A stretch of 64,000 bases of DNA from Gambelia wislizenii (lineage: Eukaryota > Chordata > Lepidosauria > Squamata > Crotaphytidae), in assembly GCA_030847615.1 (NCBI GenBank), contig JAUMIR010000012.1:1295501-1359500 (forward strand), written 5' to 3'. The position numbers and the translations under genes are program-made. How positions within the stretch are numbered: position 1 is the stretch's first letter; every line of letters starts with the position of its first letter. Below the pieces are notes generated by a model. That model searched no databases and was not told where the DNA came from. It was given only the letters and a program-made list of their open reading frames with translations. This document shows positions 54,011 through 64,000 of the stretch, in pieces.

Positions 54011-54309
54011 TAAGGCGATAAAACAGGATGGTTATTTTTTGTTTTGCTTTCCTGTAAAATGGAAAAATTGCTCTATTGCTCCAGTGCACCTTGGACGACT
54101 TAATAAATAACAATGGTGATGATGAAGTAAATCATTTGCAGCCGCCATCTGGAATGCGAGGGTTATGGGGACTTCCAAGGCTAGAAAAACTGTTAAGACA
54201 TGTCGCTGTTGCTGCGAGATGCCAATACTATGGGATATTTTAGATTGTTTCCCTTTGTGTAAATGGGTCTCAGGATTATTCCAGGCCTGGAGGATTCTGG
54301 GCTAAAACT

Positions 54310-54690
54310 TGAGACCGAGGGGTTGTCTAAATGGCGAAAATACTCCTCACAGAATACGAGGAGAATGCGACCCGTCTTAATGGCATCCTGCACCGTATTT
54401 CCGTATTCAGAAAGAGGGGGGCTAAATACGCCATATACGCAGTAGGAAAAGCCTTTGCAAGTTTCCCCAGAGTTTTTAAGAAACAGCGGGGGGAATATGC
54501 GTTCCTGCTTGTTGGGACAAGAGACACAAATTGATTTGCGTTCCCATACGAGCAAAACTGAAAGCTGATTATCTGGACAAGCATGGGGCAGGGGGGCAAG
54601 GCTTGCTAACAAGGCAAGTGCCTGGAACCACCATTTTTTCCCACCCTTATCAAGCATGCACTAATGTGATAAAATGGGGTTGTGGGGTTT
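54310..54690 (+). repeat. Unclassified repeat, family B (best copy)
   Basis: Begins 'gggttgtctaaatggcgaaa' and contains 'acccgtcttaatggcatcct' and 'gtgataaaatgggg'. Three copies lie within 3.3 kb (51.46, 53.24 and 54.31 kb), the first inverted. An ORF of about 67 aa is probably accidental. Confidence 0.6.
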
Positions 54691-55616
54691 TTTTTTTGCT
54701 TTTCTGCTACGGTGAAATATCCCACTTTCACACCTTAGAAAATAATGTGAGTAATTCACTCACGGCTGCCATCTTGATTTGCAAACATGCCCGTTTGCAC
54801 AGCAAAGACATATAGATTTGCATCCCAGTGATCTACTAAAAAACCCAAAACCATTAAGACAAATCTCAGCTGCTGCGAGTTGCTTTTACTTCGGAGCAAT
54901 CCGCTCCTTTTTGCCTCGTATGGACAACCCCTATAGGGATCACCCCTGTTGATGTCATGAAGCATTGAGCCTTAAGTACCAAACACGGAGCTTATTAATC
55001 AAGCAGGGAGGGAATAGAAGAAAGAGAGAGAGAGAGAATATTTTTTTTTCTTGTTAAGGACATTAAGGCAGAAATCTTAGCTAACGGGGCTGTTCTCAGA
55101 TTAGGGTGAAATGAGGAATGTATTCCTTCTCACTTATTTAGGGCGATGGGATAAGGATCGTTCAATGTAGCCTACTTGCCTCTAGCCAGAAGGTGGGTGC
55201 CAAGCAGAGTGGAGGGTGACTCCAGGCACTGCAAAGACTGGGAGGGAAGGAGGAAGCTAGCTAGATAAATACAGAGACTTTTTCCTGGAGAGTCTTTGCA
55301 AGTTGCATCAGCAAATAAATGAAGCCTTGGAAATTGCTTGCCAAGCTGGAGATTTGCACACAGACCTTCTTAGCTAGAGCAGAGCCCCACAAAACAGGAG
55401 AATTCGCACCCGTCTCCCTCCTGAAGAGGACCCATAAAAATGGAGACTCGGGGCCAGGCCTTGAGATCTGCAAACCCTCCAGAAAGACTCGTGTACACAC
55501 CATCCGACGGTCCAGGCCTGTGCTCATAAGAAATGCTGCCAAGGGCACGTTAAACCACAGGTCTCTGTTGCCATGACAAAGAGGAACCGAAAAACAGTCT
55601 CTTTTGCTATATACCT

Positions 55617-55642
55617 GCTATATATATATATATATATATATA
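55617..55642. repeat. (TA)n microsatellite
   Basis: About 12 TA units. A shorter TA run at 18,475-18,490 borders the Tigger-like MITE there. Confidence 0.95.
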
Positions 55643-56579
55643 TTGTTTTCTGGGCTATATATCTTGTTCTGAATCGATGGAGAGATCAAAACAGAACACT
55701 TTGAGTTTATCGTTGTGGTTTGGTTAAGATGTCCCCTGGAAAAAGAAGACAGAATGCCAACATCTCAGAAAAGATAAAGAGGAGAAATGGTTTTGTATGT
55801 GTTGCAACCAGAACTCACAAGATGAGATTTTGGCTTAAAGTAGGACATGACTCAGGTTATATAATCTCCCTGCAGGTCAAAAGGAGGATGTGGCTTTAGA
55901 AAAACACATTCATACAATTCCATTTGCCCCCATTCTCTATGTGGCAGGGAGTTCCAAAGGCACAGTGCTACTAATATAGGTTACTACTACTTATTGCTAC
56001 TTTATTATATTTATATTTACAAACAGTAGGGATATACATCCTGATTTGATTCCTCATTCTACAGTAAACAGGAAAACATAAAATGTCAAACTTTTTGTAT
56101 TGCATTGATTTATTGACACCCTATATTCCTCCCCAAAACTTTGACTCAAGGCAGCCAGCTGTCGAGAAAGAAGAAAGACAAGTCAAAACACATGCATTTA
56201 AAGATGTACAGAAAGTGACATGCACTTGCTGCTTTGTGTCTTTGTAATCACTTGGCCTGTCCTGTTGTGTTTGCTATATGTGTGTGTGTGTGCTTAGCTT
56301 CACAAAGGTGAAGAAAAAACATGCCAGTTTTGTGTGGAAACAGGACTTTCCTGGGAATGGTATTTTATAGTGGTTGCAAAACTGAGGTCTGTCTAGGGAG
56401 AAGCTGAAAGTTTTGCAACGCAGTCTTCCCAGGCTAAGATGACAAGATTTGTTTAAAATCCTGATGGCAGTCGACTTTTTTGCTCACATAGACTGAACAG
56501 TGGTGGGAAGATGACTTAAATGCTCTGAGCAAGAACTCTAAATCCCCTCCCCAAGTCTCAGGGTCTGGGACAGTCCTGA

Positions 56580-56780
56580 CCTTATAACCCTTGTTGTTGT
56601 TTTGCTGTGTGACTTCAAGTCCTTTCTTGGCAACTCTATCACAGGGTTTTCCTGGCAAGATTTGTTCAGAAGGGGTTTGCCTTTGCCTTCCTCTGAGGCT
56701 GAGAGAGTGTGACTTGCCCAAGGATTGGAACCCTGCTCTCCAAAGTCATAGTCCAATGCTCAAACCATGACACCATGTTG
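56580..56780 (-). repeat. tRNA-headed SINE
   Basis: 'cttgttgttgttttgctgtg', 'acttcaagtcctttcttggc', 'ccttcctctgaggctgagag' and 'ctcaaaccatgacacc': tail-to-head on the minus strand. Confidence 0.82.
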
Positions 56781-56879
56781 CTAGCTGCCTAAAATGCTCA
56801 AGAAATGAGAAAACCAGGAGGGGCCAGAAATGCACTTCTAGTTCTGAAAGGTAGGCAATTTTATGTTAACCAGCAGTGC

Positions 56880-57415
56880 AACGGCCCCTGCAACATACTG
56901 AAAGCAGCATGTGTGAAAGGGACCGAGGGGTCTTAGTAGACCACCAACTAAACATGAGTTAACTGTGTGATGCAGCAGCCAAAAAAGCCAATGTAATTCT
57001 GGGCCAAATCAACAAGAGCCTAGTGTCCAGACTGAGGAAGTAGTATGGCCACTCTGTTCTGCTTTGGTCAGACGTCACCTGGAGGAATCCAGTGTCCAGT
57101 TCTGGGCACCACAGTTTTAGGCAGGAAATTGACAAACTGGAACATTTGAAGGGATGAGGATGAAGCAAGCTTGTTTTCTGCAGTCCAGAAAACCTAAACA
57201 TTTAAGGAAGAACTTCCTGACAGTAAGAACTGTTTGGCGGTGGAATGCGCAACTGCCAGGGAGTGTGACAGACCTTTGGAGGTTTTTAAACAGAGGCTGG
57301 ACAGCCATCTGTCATTGGGAGTGCTTGGATTGTGCATTCCTGCATGGCAGAATGGGGTTGGACTAGATGACCCTTGGGGGTCTCTTCCACCTCTATGATT
57401 CTATGAGTTCAGGAG
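56880..57415 (+). repeat. CR1-type LINE 3' fragment
   Basis: Begins in decayed RT ('gatgcagcagccaaaaaagc', 'gtccagttctgggcaccaca') and ends 'ggttggactagatgaccctt', 'ctatgattctatga'. Internal deletion relative to 25,063-25,745. Confidence 0.85.
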
Positions 57416-58226
57416 TCGAAGAGACCACCATGAAAGCAGTAGCAGCTAATGGCTTCCATGCCTCTCTGTGTGTGTGCGTGTCCCAAATCTGCTCCAGATT
57501 GTAGTCCAGACTTTAAAGGAGCTGAATCTGTTTTTTAGGGGTAGGCTTCAGCACCCCGGAGAGCTCCAAATTCAAAAGAGCAAGTTCTGAGCAGGGCCTT
57601 TGGATCAGCCAAAACATTGCGGCATGGGAGCCACGTTGTTGCACGATGAGGTAGGATCCTCCTTAGGGGCTCTTCCGCTAGGAGGAAGACTCATGTATAC
57701 CTGCAAGTGCATAAAGGCAGGGAAGGGATCTGGAAAATGCCCATGGCACCCACACGTTGAGACTTGCATTTTGCATCCCTACCAAGTTGTTGTTAATTGC
57801 CAGAAGCCAACGAAGGAGAGGCCTCCAAGCCCGCTGCTCTCCGCGGCCTCCTTGATGGAGTCTATTCCCCTCTAATGCAGTGCGGCTTCATAGATAGGGA
57901 TGGTGACTCATTGGCCAGGAAAGCCACAAACCACTGAGGTCTGCTTTTGCAACACCGTGGCACGTGAACAATGGTTTTGGGGTGGAAAAATCAGACTGGA
58001 GAGATGGCTTTATGAAAATCCACCAGCTTCACCCAAACCCACCAGATAAAACCAGTTTGCAATGTCCTAAAAGGTGGAACTGGGGACCCATCACCATTGA
58101 GAAGTGAAGTGAACCCCTCTGTGTCTCCCCATCCTCCCTAGAATTGGACCAAGGTGTCCCCTTGCCTCCGGTCCCACCACCCAAACTGACCTCACACTCT
58201 CTCAGCCTCAGAAGAAGGCAAGGGAA

Positions 58227-58450
58227 AACCTCAGGTGCCTCCACACTACACAAATAATCCAGTTTGAAATGGGATTATTTGCCACAACCCCTTCTGATGG
58301 AATCCTAGGATTCGTAGTTTGGTGAGGCACCATCACTCTTTGGCAGAGCAGGCTAAAGACCTTGCAAAACTACAAATCTCAGGATTCAATATGAAGGAGC
58401 CATGGCAAATAATAATCCAGTTTCAAACTGGATTATTTATGTAGTGTGGG
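58227..58450. mobile_element. MITE with CCACACTACACAA terminal repeats (best copy)
   Basis: Inverted ends CCACACTACACAAATAATCC and GGATTATTTATGTAGTGTGG bracket ~220 bp with no ORF. Relative of 31,077-31,278. Confidence 0.85.
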
Positions 58451-58484
58451 TTTGGTCCTCCTCTGAATAAATCTTCAAAGCCTG

Positions 58485-58970
58485 TATGTAGTGATCTGCG
58501 TGTTGGATTAGGCCTCTGGGAGGCCAGGGTTCGAATCCCTGGTCCTCCATGGAAACCCACTGGGTGACCTTGAGTAAGCCACACTCTCTCAGCCTCAGAG
58601 GAAGGCTATAGGGACGAACCCCCTCTGAATAATAAAGCTTGCCAAGAAATGCTAGGATAAAGTCACCGTTAAGTCAGAGTCAACTTGAAAGCACATAACA
58701 ACACAGGCAATGAGGACACGAGAAGAGATTATAGTGGGGGAAATATGACATTAATGGGAACGATGAGAGCTACATGGTGTCCTGGTTTAAGTGTTGAACT
58801 AGGATTCTGGGAGTCCAGAGTTCAAATCCTGCTCGGCCATGGAAACCTATGAGTGAGTTTAGGCAAGTGTCACACTCTCGGCCTCAGAGGAAAGCAATAG
58901 CAAACCCATTCTGCAAAAAAAAAAAAATCTTGCCAAGAAAACCCTGACAACAGGGTCATGTGCACCCAAA
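58485..58970 (+). repeat. Two tRNA-headed SINE copies
   Basis: CAGGGTTCGAATCCCTGG at 58,527 and CAGAGTTCAAATCCTG at 58,816 are the B-box regions. Both copies continue through 'ctctctcagcctcagaggaa' or its variant, and the first ends in the RTE-like 'caacttgaaagcacataaca'. Confidence 0.85.
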
Positions 58971-61136
58971 GAAACAGGCTTTATTATTGAAATACACATG
59001 CATGTGTATCATGACAACAACAATGGAGTGGTCAGATAGAGAGAAAGGAAGTGCCTGCAATGCAGCTAACAACAAACTCCGAAGACACACATCCCCAGTT
59101 CTGCCCAGAAAGTAATAGGAGAATAAGAGTCGGGAAATGGTAGCAGACTAAAAGCAAAGAGGGGACTGTCCCTTGCAGGAAGCACAAGGAACAGGTAGAA
59201 TGGGTGGAGAACAGAGGGGATTTTCAGGCGAGGTGGAAATAAAACTGACCTTGGAGAGGATGTTCAGGTGGTCCCCTTTGCAAAATCTGCTGGATGCAAA
59301 GCTCAGGGTTATAAGTCATGCCGGATGCCCAAGAAGTCATGCCAGATGTGGAAGAGTTACCAAGAGATTGCTAGGAGTGAAGAGGGCAGGAGCCAGGGTG
59401 CTAGGACTGACTATAAAAAATGCTTGGGGAATCCCGGAAAGAGTGTGAAGAGGAAATTCCCTTTTATTCTTTTAGTATTAACTCCGCTCATGATGAGAAA
59501 CTTGACCACAGAATTTGGCTGCCTGCCCTCTCTCCCCTTTCCTCCCCCTGTTCAGTTTTTAAGTTTAGCACCTGATGGAATAAAGCTGGTTCTTCACAGT
59601 TTCTAGAGGCTGCAGTGTGCCATGCTCAAGGCAGTCTTCCTCAGCAGAGAAATTTGCAACAAAATTGGGGAAAAATTCTTGCACCCTTCAGGTCCTTTCT
59701 GGTACGGGGAGGAGACCAATGCTCCACCCATTGGTGATCAATGAGGCAACCCCACCCCAGAAACAAAATTGCCTCTCACACAAGATTTTGCTTACCTTAA
59801 TGGGGGTGCGCTAGCCAGCTCATGAGGACAAAAGGGAGAGTATGTTTCATGAGAAGTACGTTTCACTTTCTGTACTATTCTTGCCTGGCTCAGGATTTAA
59901 CCCCACCCAAGCCCTCAAGATGATACCAAGAATGAGCTGCAATGTTAAGGCCATTTGCTTGTATCTCTTTGGAGCATTTGTGCATTGCGGCGCACTCTTT
60001 TGGGGTGCTCCAAATTGCTCCCCGGTGGATCAGGGAACAGCCCTGCAATTGCAAGAGGGCCAAAGGTGGATGTTGTGGAGAGTGTTGCTCAAGGAGTGGA
60101 GATTTCCAGTTGACAACTGCCTCCCCAAACCCCTCTCATGCTAGACTAAGGCCTTGTCTACACTAGCAATAAAACCTGACTCCCCCTCGAATCCAGTCCA
60201 ATAATGGCACATGATGTGTGGCATTATCCCTGTATCTGGTGTGATAAGGGCACACAACGTATGTCCCTAACCACAACAGACTTGGGGTATACCACCTAAA
60301 CCCCAGTTTTAGAAGACATGCACTTTTCTCCAGAGTGTGATGGAAACTCCAGAGAAAACTGCAGTGTGGACAAAGGACTGGATTTGGGGGGCGAAGAGGC
60401 AGGGCAATTGCTATGTATCAGAAACCACCATTTTTCCTCCTCCTCTGCTCCACCGCCATTGGGCCCGCCTTCCCAGCATGGTCAGTGCGACAGGAAGGGA
60501 GAGCCAGCAATAGTGGTTCTGAGGAGCGGGGGGGGGGGGAATGGCGGCGCAAGATGTCGTCCTTCTGACTGCGGGGAACAGTCGCTCCTTCTGACCTCTG
60601 AAAAAGTGGCCTTAAATTGGGAAAGCAGAACCCCAGCCTATGCTTGCAATAACCCCAGCAATAACATAAAATGATATTTTAAAAAATATTTTATTATTAT
60701 TATTGTATTTTTGTATTATTATTTTTTAATTAATCTTTTATTGATTTCTTTTCTGAATAGGTATAATTATAATGTGTAAATATAATGTGATTATAGTGTG
60801 TTTAGATTAAGAGGAAAAATCTATTAGTATTTAGGATAGATAGTTTTATTTTTGTATTAGTACGAAAAGAGGAAAACAATTATTATTTTTGCGTTATTGT
60901 TATGGCCTTTTGCGGTCAGGTGTATTTTTCAGTAGAATGGTCTTATTCCAATAAAAAATTCCAAAATTCCCAGCCTGTGCTTGCTCATTGCATGCCAGCG
61001 GCACCGAGGAGGTGCTTGGAAATTGGGGAAAGCCTGGATAGGTAGCGGCAGATCCACAGCAGCAGCAAAAATTCCAGATATTGGCCAAGTAGGTGCAGAC
61101 CAGAGTTGTCCAAATTTAATGTGATACAGCCACAGC

Positions 61137-61520
61137 CTACCTATCAGCCAAAGAGGTCCAAATTTCAATCAGATTTTTACTGCTGTGTAGATAATCCACG
61201 AACATTGAGCCAAGTCTCCCTCCTCCGCCCAGGTAATTTACAATAACCTTTGTAGCAAAAGATTTAAATGCTTTTGCCCCATGGAGGACTCCTGTTTCCA
61301 AGGGAGCATCCAGATGGATTAAAAAGTCCTGAAACTCCCAGATTTTGTTCCTCTTCTTCCTGATTTTATTTTGGAGATCCATACATATTTGTTTATCTGA
61401 AAAATATTTTCTGTCAGCTCCTGGGACAATCAGAGATTTTTTTATAGTAGCTTCCCAAGTCGGCTTATTCTTACGCAGTAAAAAACTAGAAAGAGCAGGA
61501 ACAAAACTGGGGACTTTCAT
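61137..61520 (-). CDS. Unrecognised 127-residue open frame, possibly repeat-derived
   Basis: An uninterrupted frame starting MKVPSFVPALSSFLLRKNKP and ending SKNLIEIWTSLADR. It is basic in the middle (NKIRKKRNKIWEF) with a Gly run (LGGGGRL). It contains a possible internal acceptor (CTTTCTAG after PAL) and a donor-like AG-GTAGGC just at its stop. I recognise no domain. It could be an exon, a retro-pseudogene or a transposon remnant. It lies about 10 kb upstream of CIITA's start codon, same strand. No promoter or partner exon is visible. Confidence 0.2.
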   Translation of the reverse strand: MKVPSFVPALSSFLLRKNKPTWEATIKKSLIVPGADRKYFSDKQICMDLQNKIRKKRNKIWEFQDFLIHLDAPLETGVLHGAKAFKSFATKVIVNYLGGGGRLGSMFVDYLHSSKNLIEIWTSLADR

Positions 61521-61944
61521 GTCAGTTTGGGTGTGTTAAACCAAAAGGATAATGGGTTTAGCAAACTGCCTTGTGAATGACTCAGACCATCAATCTGTCT
61601 AGTTCAGTACTGCCTACTCTGACGGGCAGCATCGGGATTTTGGGCAGGATACTTTCCTAGCCCTACCTGGACATCATGGGATTATTTCCTTCCAGTGGTT
61701 TGCCATCAAAGGACTAACCAGGCTTGCTCCTGCTTAGCCTTTGACACTGGACAACCCTGGGTCCCATTCCAAGATGGATGGTGGGAGTTTAACCCCAACA
61801 AAAACAAAACCCCACACTGAAAGCAAACCAACACAACAACACTATTGACGAAAAAGAGCTAGTACTTCAATCTAGAAATCACCCCTTCTTAGCCAATCAC
61901 AAAGGAACCAGGCACAACCTTCCTGGGTACACAACTTCAGAGCC

Positions 61945-62335
61945 TAGGTAATAATAATAATAATAATAATAATAGTAATTTAATTATTTTTAACCTGCCT
62001 CTCTGCTCGGCAACCGGGGCGGCATACAACAGAATTAAAACAGCAGCAAGTTAAAACAATCCTTCCCAATCCTAACCCTCCCACCCCTTAAAACTAAATT
62101 AAACTAATATAGAATTAAAACAAAGATAAAATACAAGCAAATAAATAAATAAATAAATAAAGGCAATAGCGGCAGGGAGGTGGGTAAGCAATCATCTCCA
62201 CTTGAGCCAGGAAGTTATTCCGGGAAGGCCTGCCAGAAGAGATCCATAACTAATATAGCCATAATCATAATCAATAATCCACGTAGGTGCCATAAAAAAA
62301 GACCTTGTCTTGCATTCTCACCAGACAGCTTCAGA
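61945..62335 (-). repeat. L2-type LINE 3' end
   Basis: (TAA)n at 61,948-61,975 is the inverted tail. 'ccggggcggcatacaacaga' and the far end 'ttccgggaaggcctgccaga' encode the FWQAFPE-type C-terminus seen at 42,720. Confidence 0.75.
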
Positions 62336-62534
62336 TGGGACATGAAATTGGGCAGAAATGAGTGACTGTGGTGGGTCACAAGGGGGGCAATCTTCTCTCC
62401 CTGGGACCCTCCAGGAGTGGTGAGGACTGCCAAAAATGCCACACACACCCATCTTTTTTAAACAAAAGCCACTTGAGTTTGTAAAAATTGATATTTTTTT
62501 CCTCTCATGTTCCACAGTGGTGGAGGACCCTGCA

Positions 62535-63230
62535 ACCTATGCCGACAAGCTGGAATGTGTCCAGAGAAGGGTGACCAAGATGACCCACAGATCTGGAAAC
62601 CAAGCCTTATGAGGAATGATTTAGGAAACTGGGTATGTTTAGTTTGGGAAAGAGAAGACGGAGAGGTGACTTGATAGAGCCGTCTTTAAATATCTGAAGG
62701 GAGGTCACCTAAAGGATGGAACCAGCTTGTTTTCTGCTCATCAAATGATCAATGATCAAATGATTCAAATGGCAAGAGATTCCACCTAAACATGAGGAAG
62801 AACTTCTTGACTGAAAGAGCTTCTGTGGAATAGCTTGCCTTGGAGGGCGGTGGATTCTCCATCTTTGGAGGTCTTTAAACAAAGTATGGGTGGGCATCTT
62901 TACAACATCTGTAGTTGTGTATTCCTCCATAGGAGAGGATTGGACTAGATGGCCGATGCGGTACCTTCCAACTCTTGTAACTCCATCTAGAGACAAGGAG
63001 ACAGATCAATGGATTCAAAGACATTCCACCTAAACACGAGGAAGAACTTCTTGACTGTCCAAACTGTTCAACAGTAGAATGGACTTCCTCAGTGGGTGGC
63101 TGATTTGCCTTCTTTGGGAACAGAGTTTGGATGGCCATCTTTTGGGAATGCTTTAGGTATGGGTTCCTGCATGGCAAGGGGTTGGACTAGATGGCCCTTG
63201 GGGTACCTTCCAGCTCTATGATTCTACTTA
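62535..63230 (+). repeat. Two CR1 3' fragments
   Basis: First ends near 62,990 ('ggattggactagatggccga'), second near 63,228 ('ggggttggactagatggccc', 'ctatgattct'). Both retain decayed 'ttccacctaaacatgaggaa' sequence. Confidence 0.82.
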
Positions 63231-63437
63231 AAAAGGTGAATGACTGCCCTTGGAAATTTCCAACTGAGGCAATTCAGCCCATTATCTTTGAGCAGAAAAA
63301 GGACAGTCAGGAAGTTTGGATGTGTCAAGCGCCAGAAAAATAAACTTGGAGGAGCTTTGGCAGCCCTAAGACCACCTTTAACTCATTCACGAAAGAGGGA
63401 CTCTGGAGGCTGAGCATCATCCCTTCAGAAGTGACAA

Positions 63438-63960
63438 TCATAGAATCGTAGGGTTGGAAGAGACCTCCAGGGGCCATCTAGTCCAACCCCATTCTGCCAT
63501 GCAGGAAGACGCAATCAAAGCATTTCCTACAGATGGCCATCCAGCCTCTGTTTAAAACCTCCAAAGAAGGAGACTCCACCATTCTCAAACACAACATATT
63601 TGACTGTCAAATAGCTCTTACCCTCAGGAAATTTTTCCTAATATTTAGGTGGAAACTCTTTTCCTGTACAGTTGTCCCTCCATATCCACGGATCTGGTAT
63701 CCATGGATTTAAGTATTCATGGCTTGAAAATATTCTTAAAAAATAATCCAAAAATCAAACCTTGATTTTGCCATCTTATATAAGGGGCACCATTTTGCTA
63801 TGCCATTGCATAGAATGGGACTTGAGTATTCATGGGTTTTGGTATCCACGGTGGGGTCCTGGAACCAAACCCCAGCAAATATGAATGGCCCACTGTAGTT
63901 TGAGTCCATTGCTCCGCATTCTAGTCTCTGGAGCAGCAGAAAACAAGTTTGGGTTCAAAG
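63438..63960 (-). repeat. CR1 3' fragment interrupted by a Tigger-like MITE
   Basis: CR1 terminus 'atcatagaatcgtagggttg' at 63,438 continues to 63,666, is interrupted at 63,669-63,895, and resumes with 'gagtccattgctccgcattc'. Confidence 0.85.
63669..63895. mobile_element. Tigger-like MITE, full length, nested in CR1
   Basis: Ends CAGTTGTCCCTCCATATCC and (inverse) GGCCCACTG, with TA at both flanks. 227 bp, core shared with the copies above. Confidence 0.87.
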
Positions 63961-64000
63961 AAACAAGGGTGCATTTTTTAAAAAAGTGAAAATGTTGAGT

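Larger units (their letters stand above)
50989..64000. other. 5' flank / first intron of CIITA, no exon recognised
   Basis: The start-codon exon has an acceptor, so at least one upstream CIITA exon should lie here or beyond. I could not place it. An E-box CACGTG occurs at 57,961-57,966, but without a nearby GAS or IRF site that I could recognise. The region holds repeats (listed separately), and none of the neighbouring genes expected from human synteny (TVP23A, NUBP1) was recognised. Confidence 0.6.

Noticed and set aside
55261..55548. 95-residue minus-strand ORF upstream of CIITA as an alternative first exon
   Set aside because: No similarity to known CIITA N-termini and no convincing donor in frame.
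57961..57966. CACGTG E-box as a CIITA pIV-type promoter
   Set aside because: No adjacent GAS or IRF element was recognised and no exon follows; a lone hexamer is expected by chance.

Overview
This is a vertebrate nuclear genomic window, most likely from a squamate reptile (lizard-like). It has intron-split genes, CpG-island promoters and a dense load of CR1, L1 and L2-type LINEs, tRNA-headed SINEs with an RTE/BovB-like tail, 5S-like SINE fragments and DNA-transposon MITEs. The clade is inferred from that repeat mix and from protein divergence; no species-specific marker was seen.

Three protein-coding genes are recognised in the order CLEC16A (-), DEXI (+), CIITA (-). This is the reverse complement of the human 16p13.13 order CIITA-DEXI-CLEC16A. 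CLEC16A occupies about 1-11,400: its first six coding exons are here and the rest lies beyond the left edge. Its start codon is inside a CpG island at about 11.27-11.85 kb. DEXI is a one-exon reading frame at 15,909-16,115, downstream of a second CpG island at about 14.95-15.4 kb. CIITA, the MHC class II transactivator, is complete as a reading frame: 16 coding exons from 50,980 down to 26,661 with matching phases at every junction, predicting 1,038 residues (acidic N-terminus, basic NLS-like cluster, NACHT, C-terminal leucine-rich repeats).

Functionally, CIITA drives MHC class II transcription. CLEC16A is an endosomal/mitophagy regulator. DEXI is a small membrane protein. The three are a conserved block associated with autoimmunity in humans, but they are not an operon and nothing here shows co-regulation beyond proximity.

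The remaining sequence is introns and flanks filled with repeats. Noteworthy structures include: a ~620-bp polypyrimidine tract that runs directly into the acceptor of CIITA's NACHT exon; a 91-98-bp tandem array whose copies gain one CTGG unit each; an exact 86-bp six-copy array upstream of DEXI; a G-rich minisatellite abutting CLEC16A exon 1; a two-part Tigger-like element present twice in CIITA introns; a near-perfect 92-bp fold-back palindrome; and several nested insertions with readable target-site duplications. From 51 to 64 kb (5' flank of CIITA) no exon could be recognised. No new multi-gene system was found.
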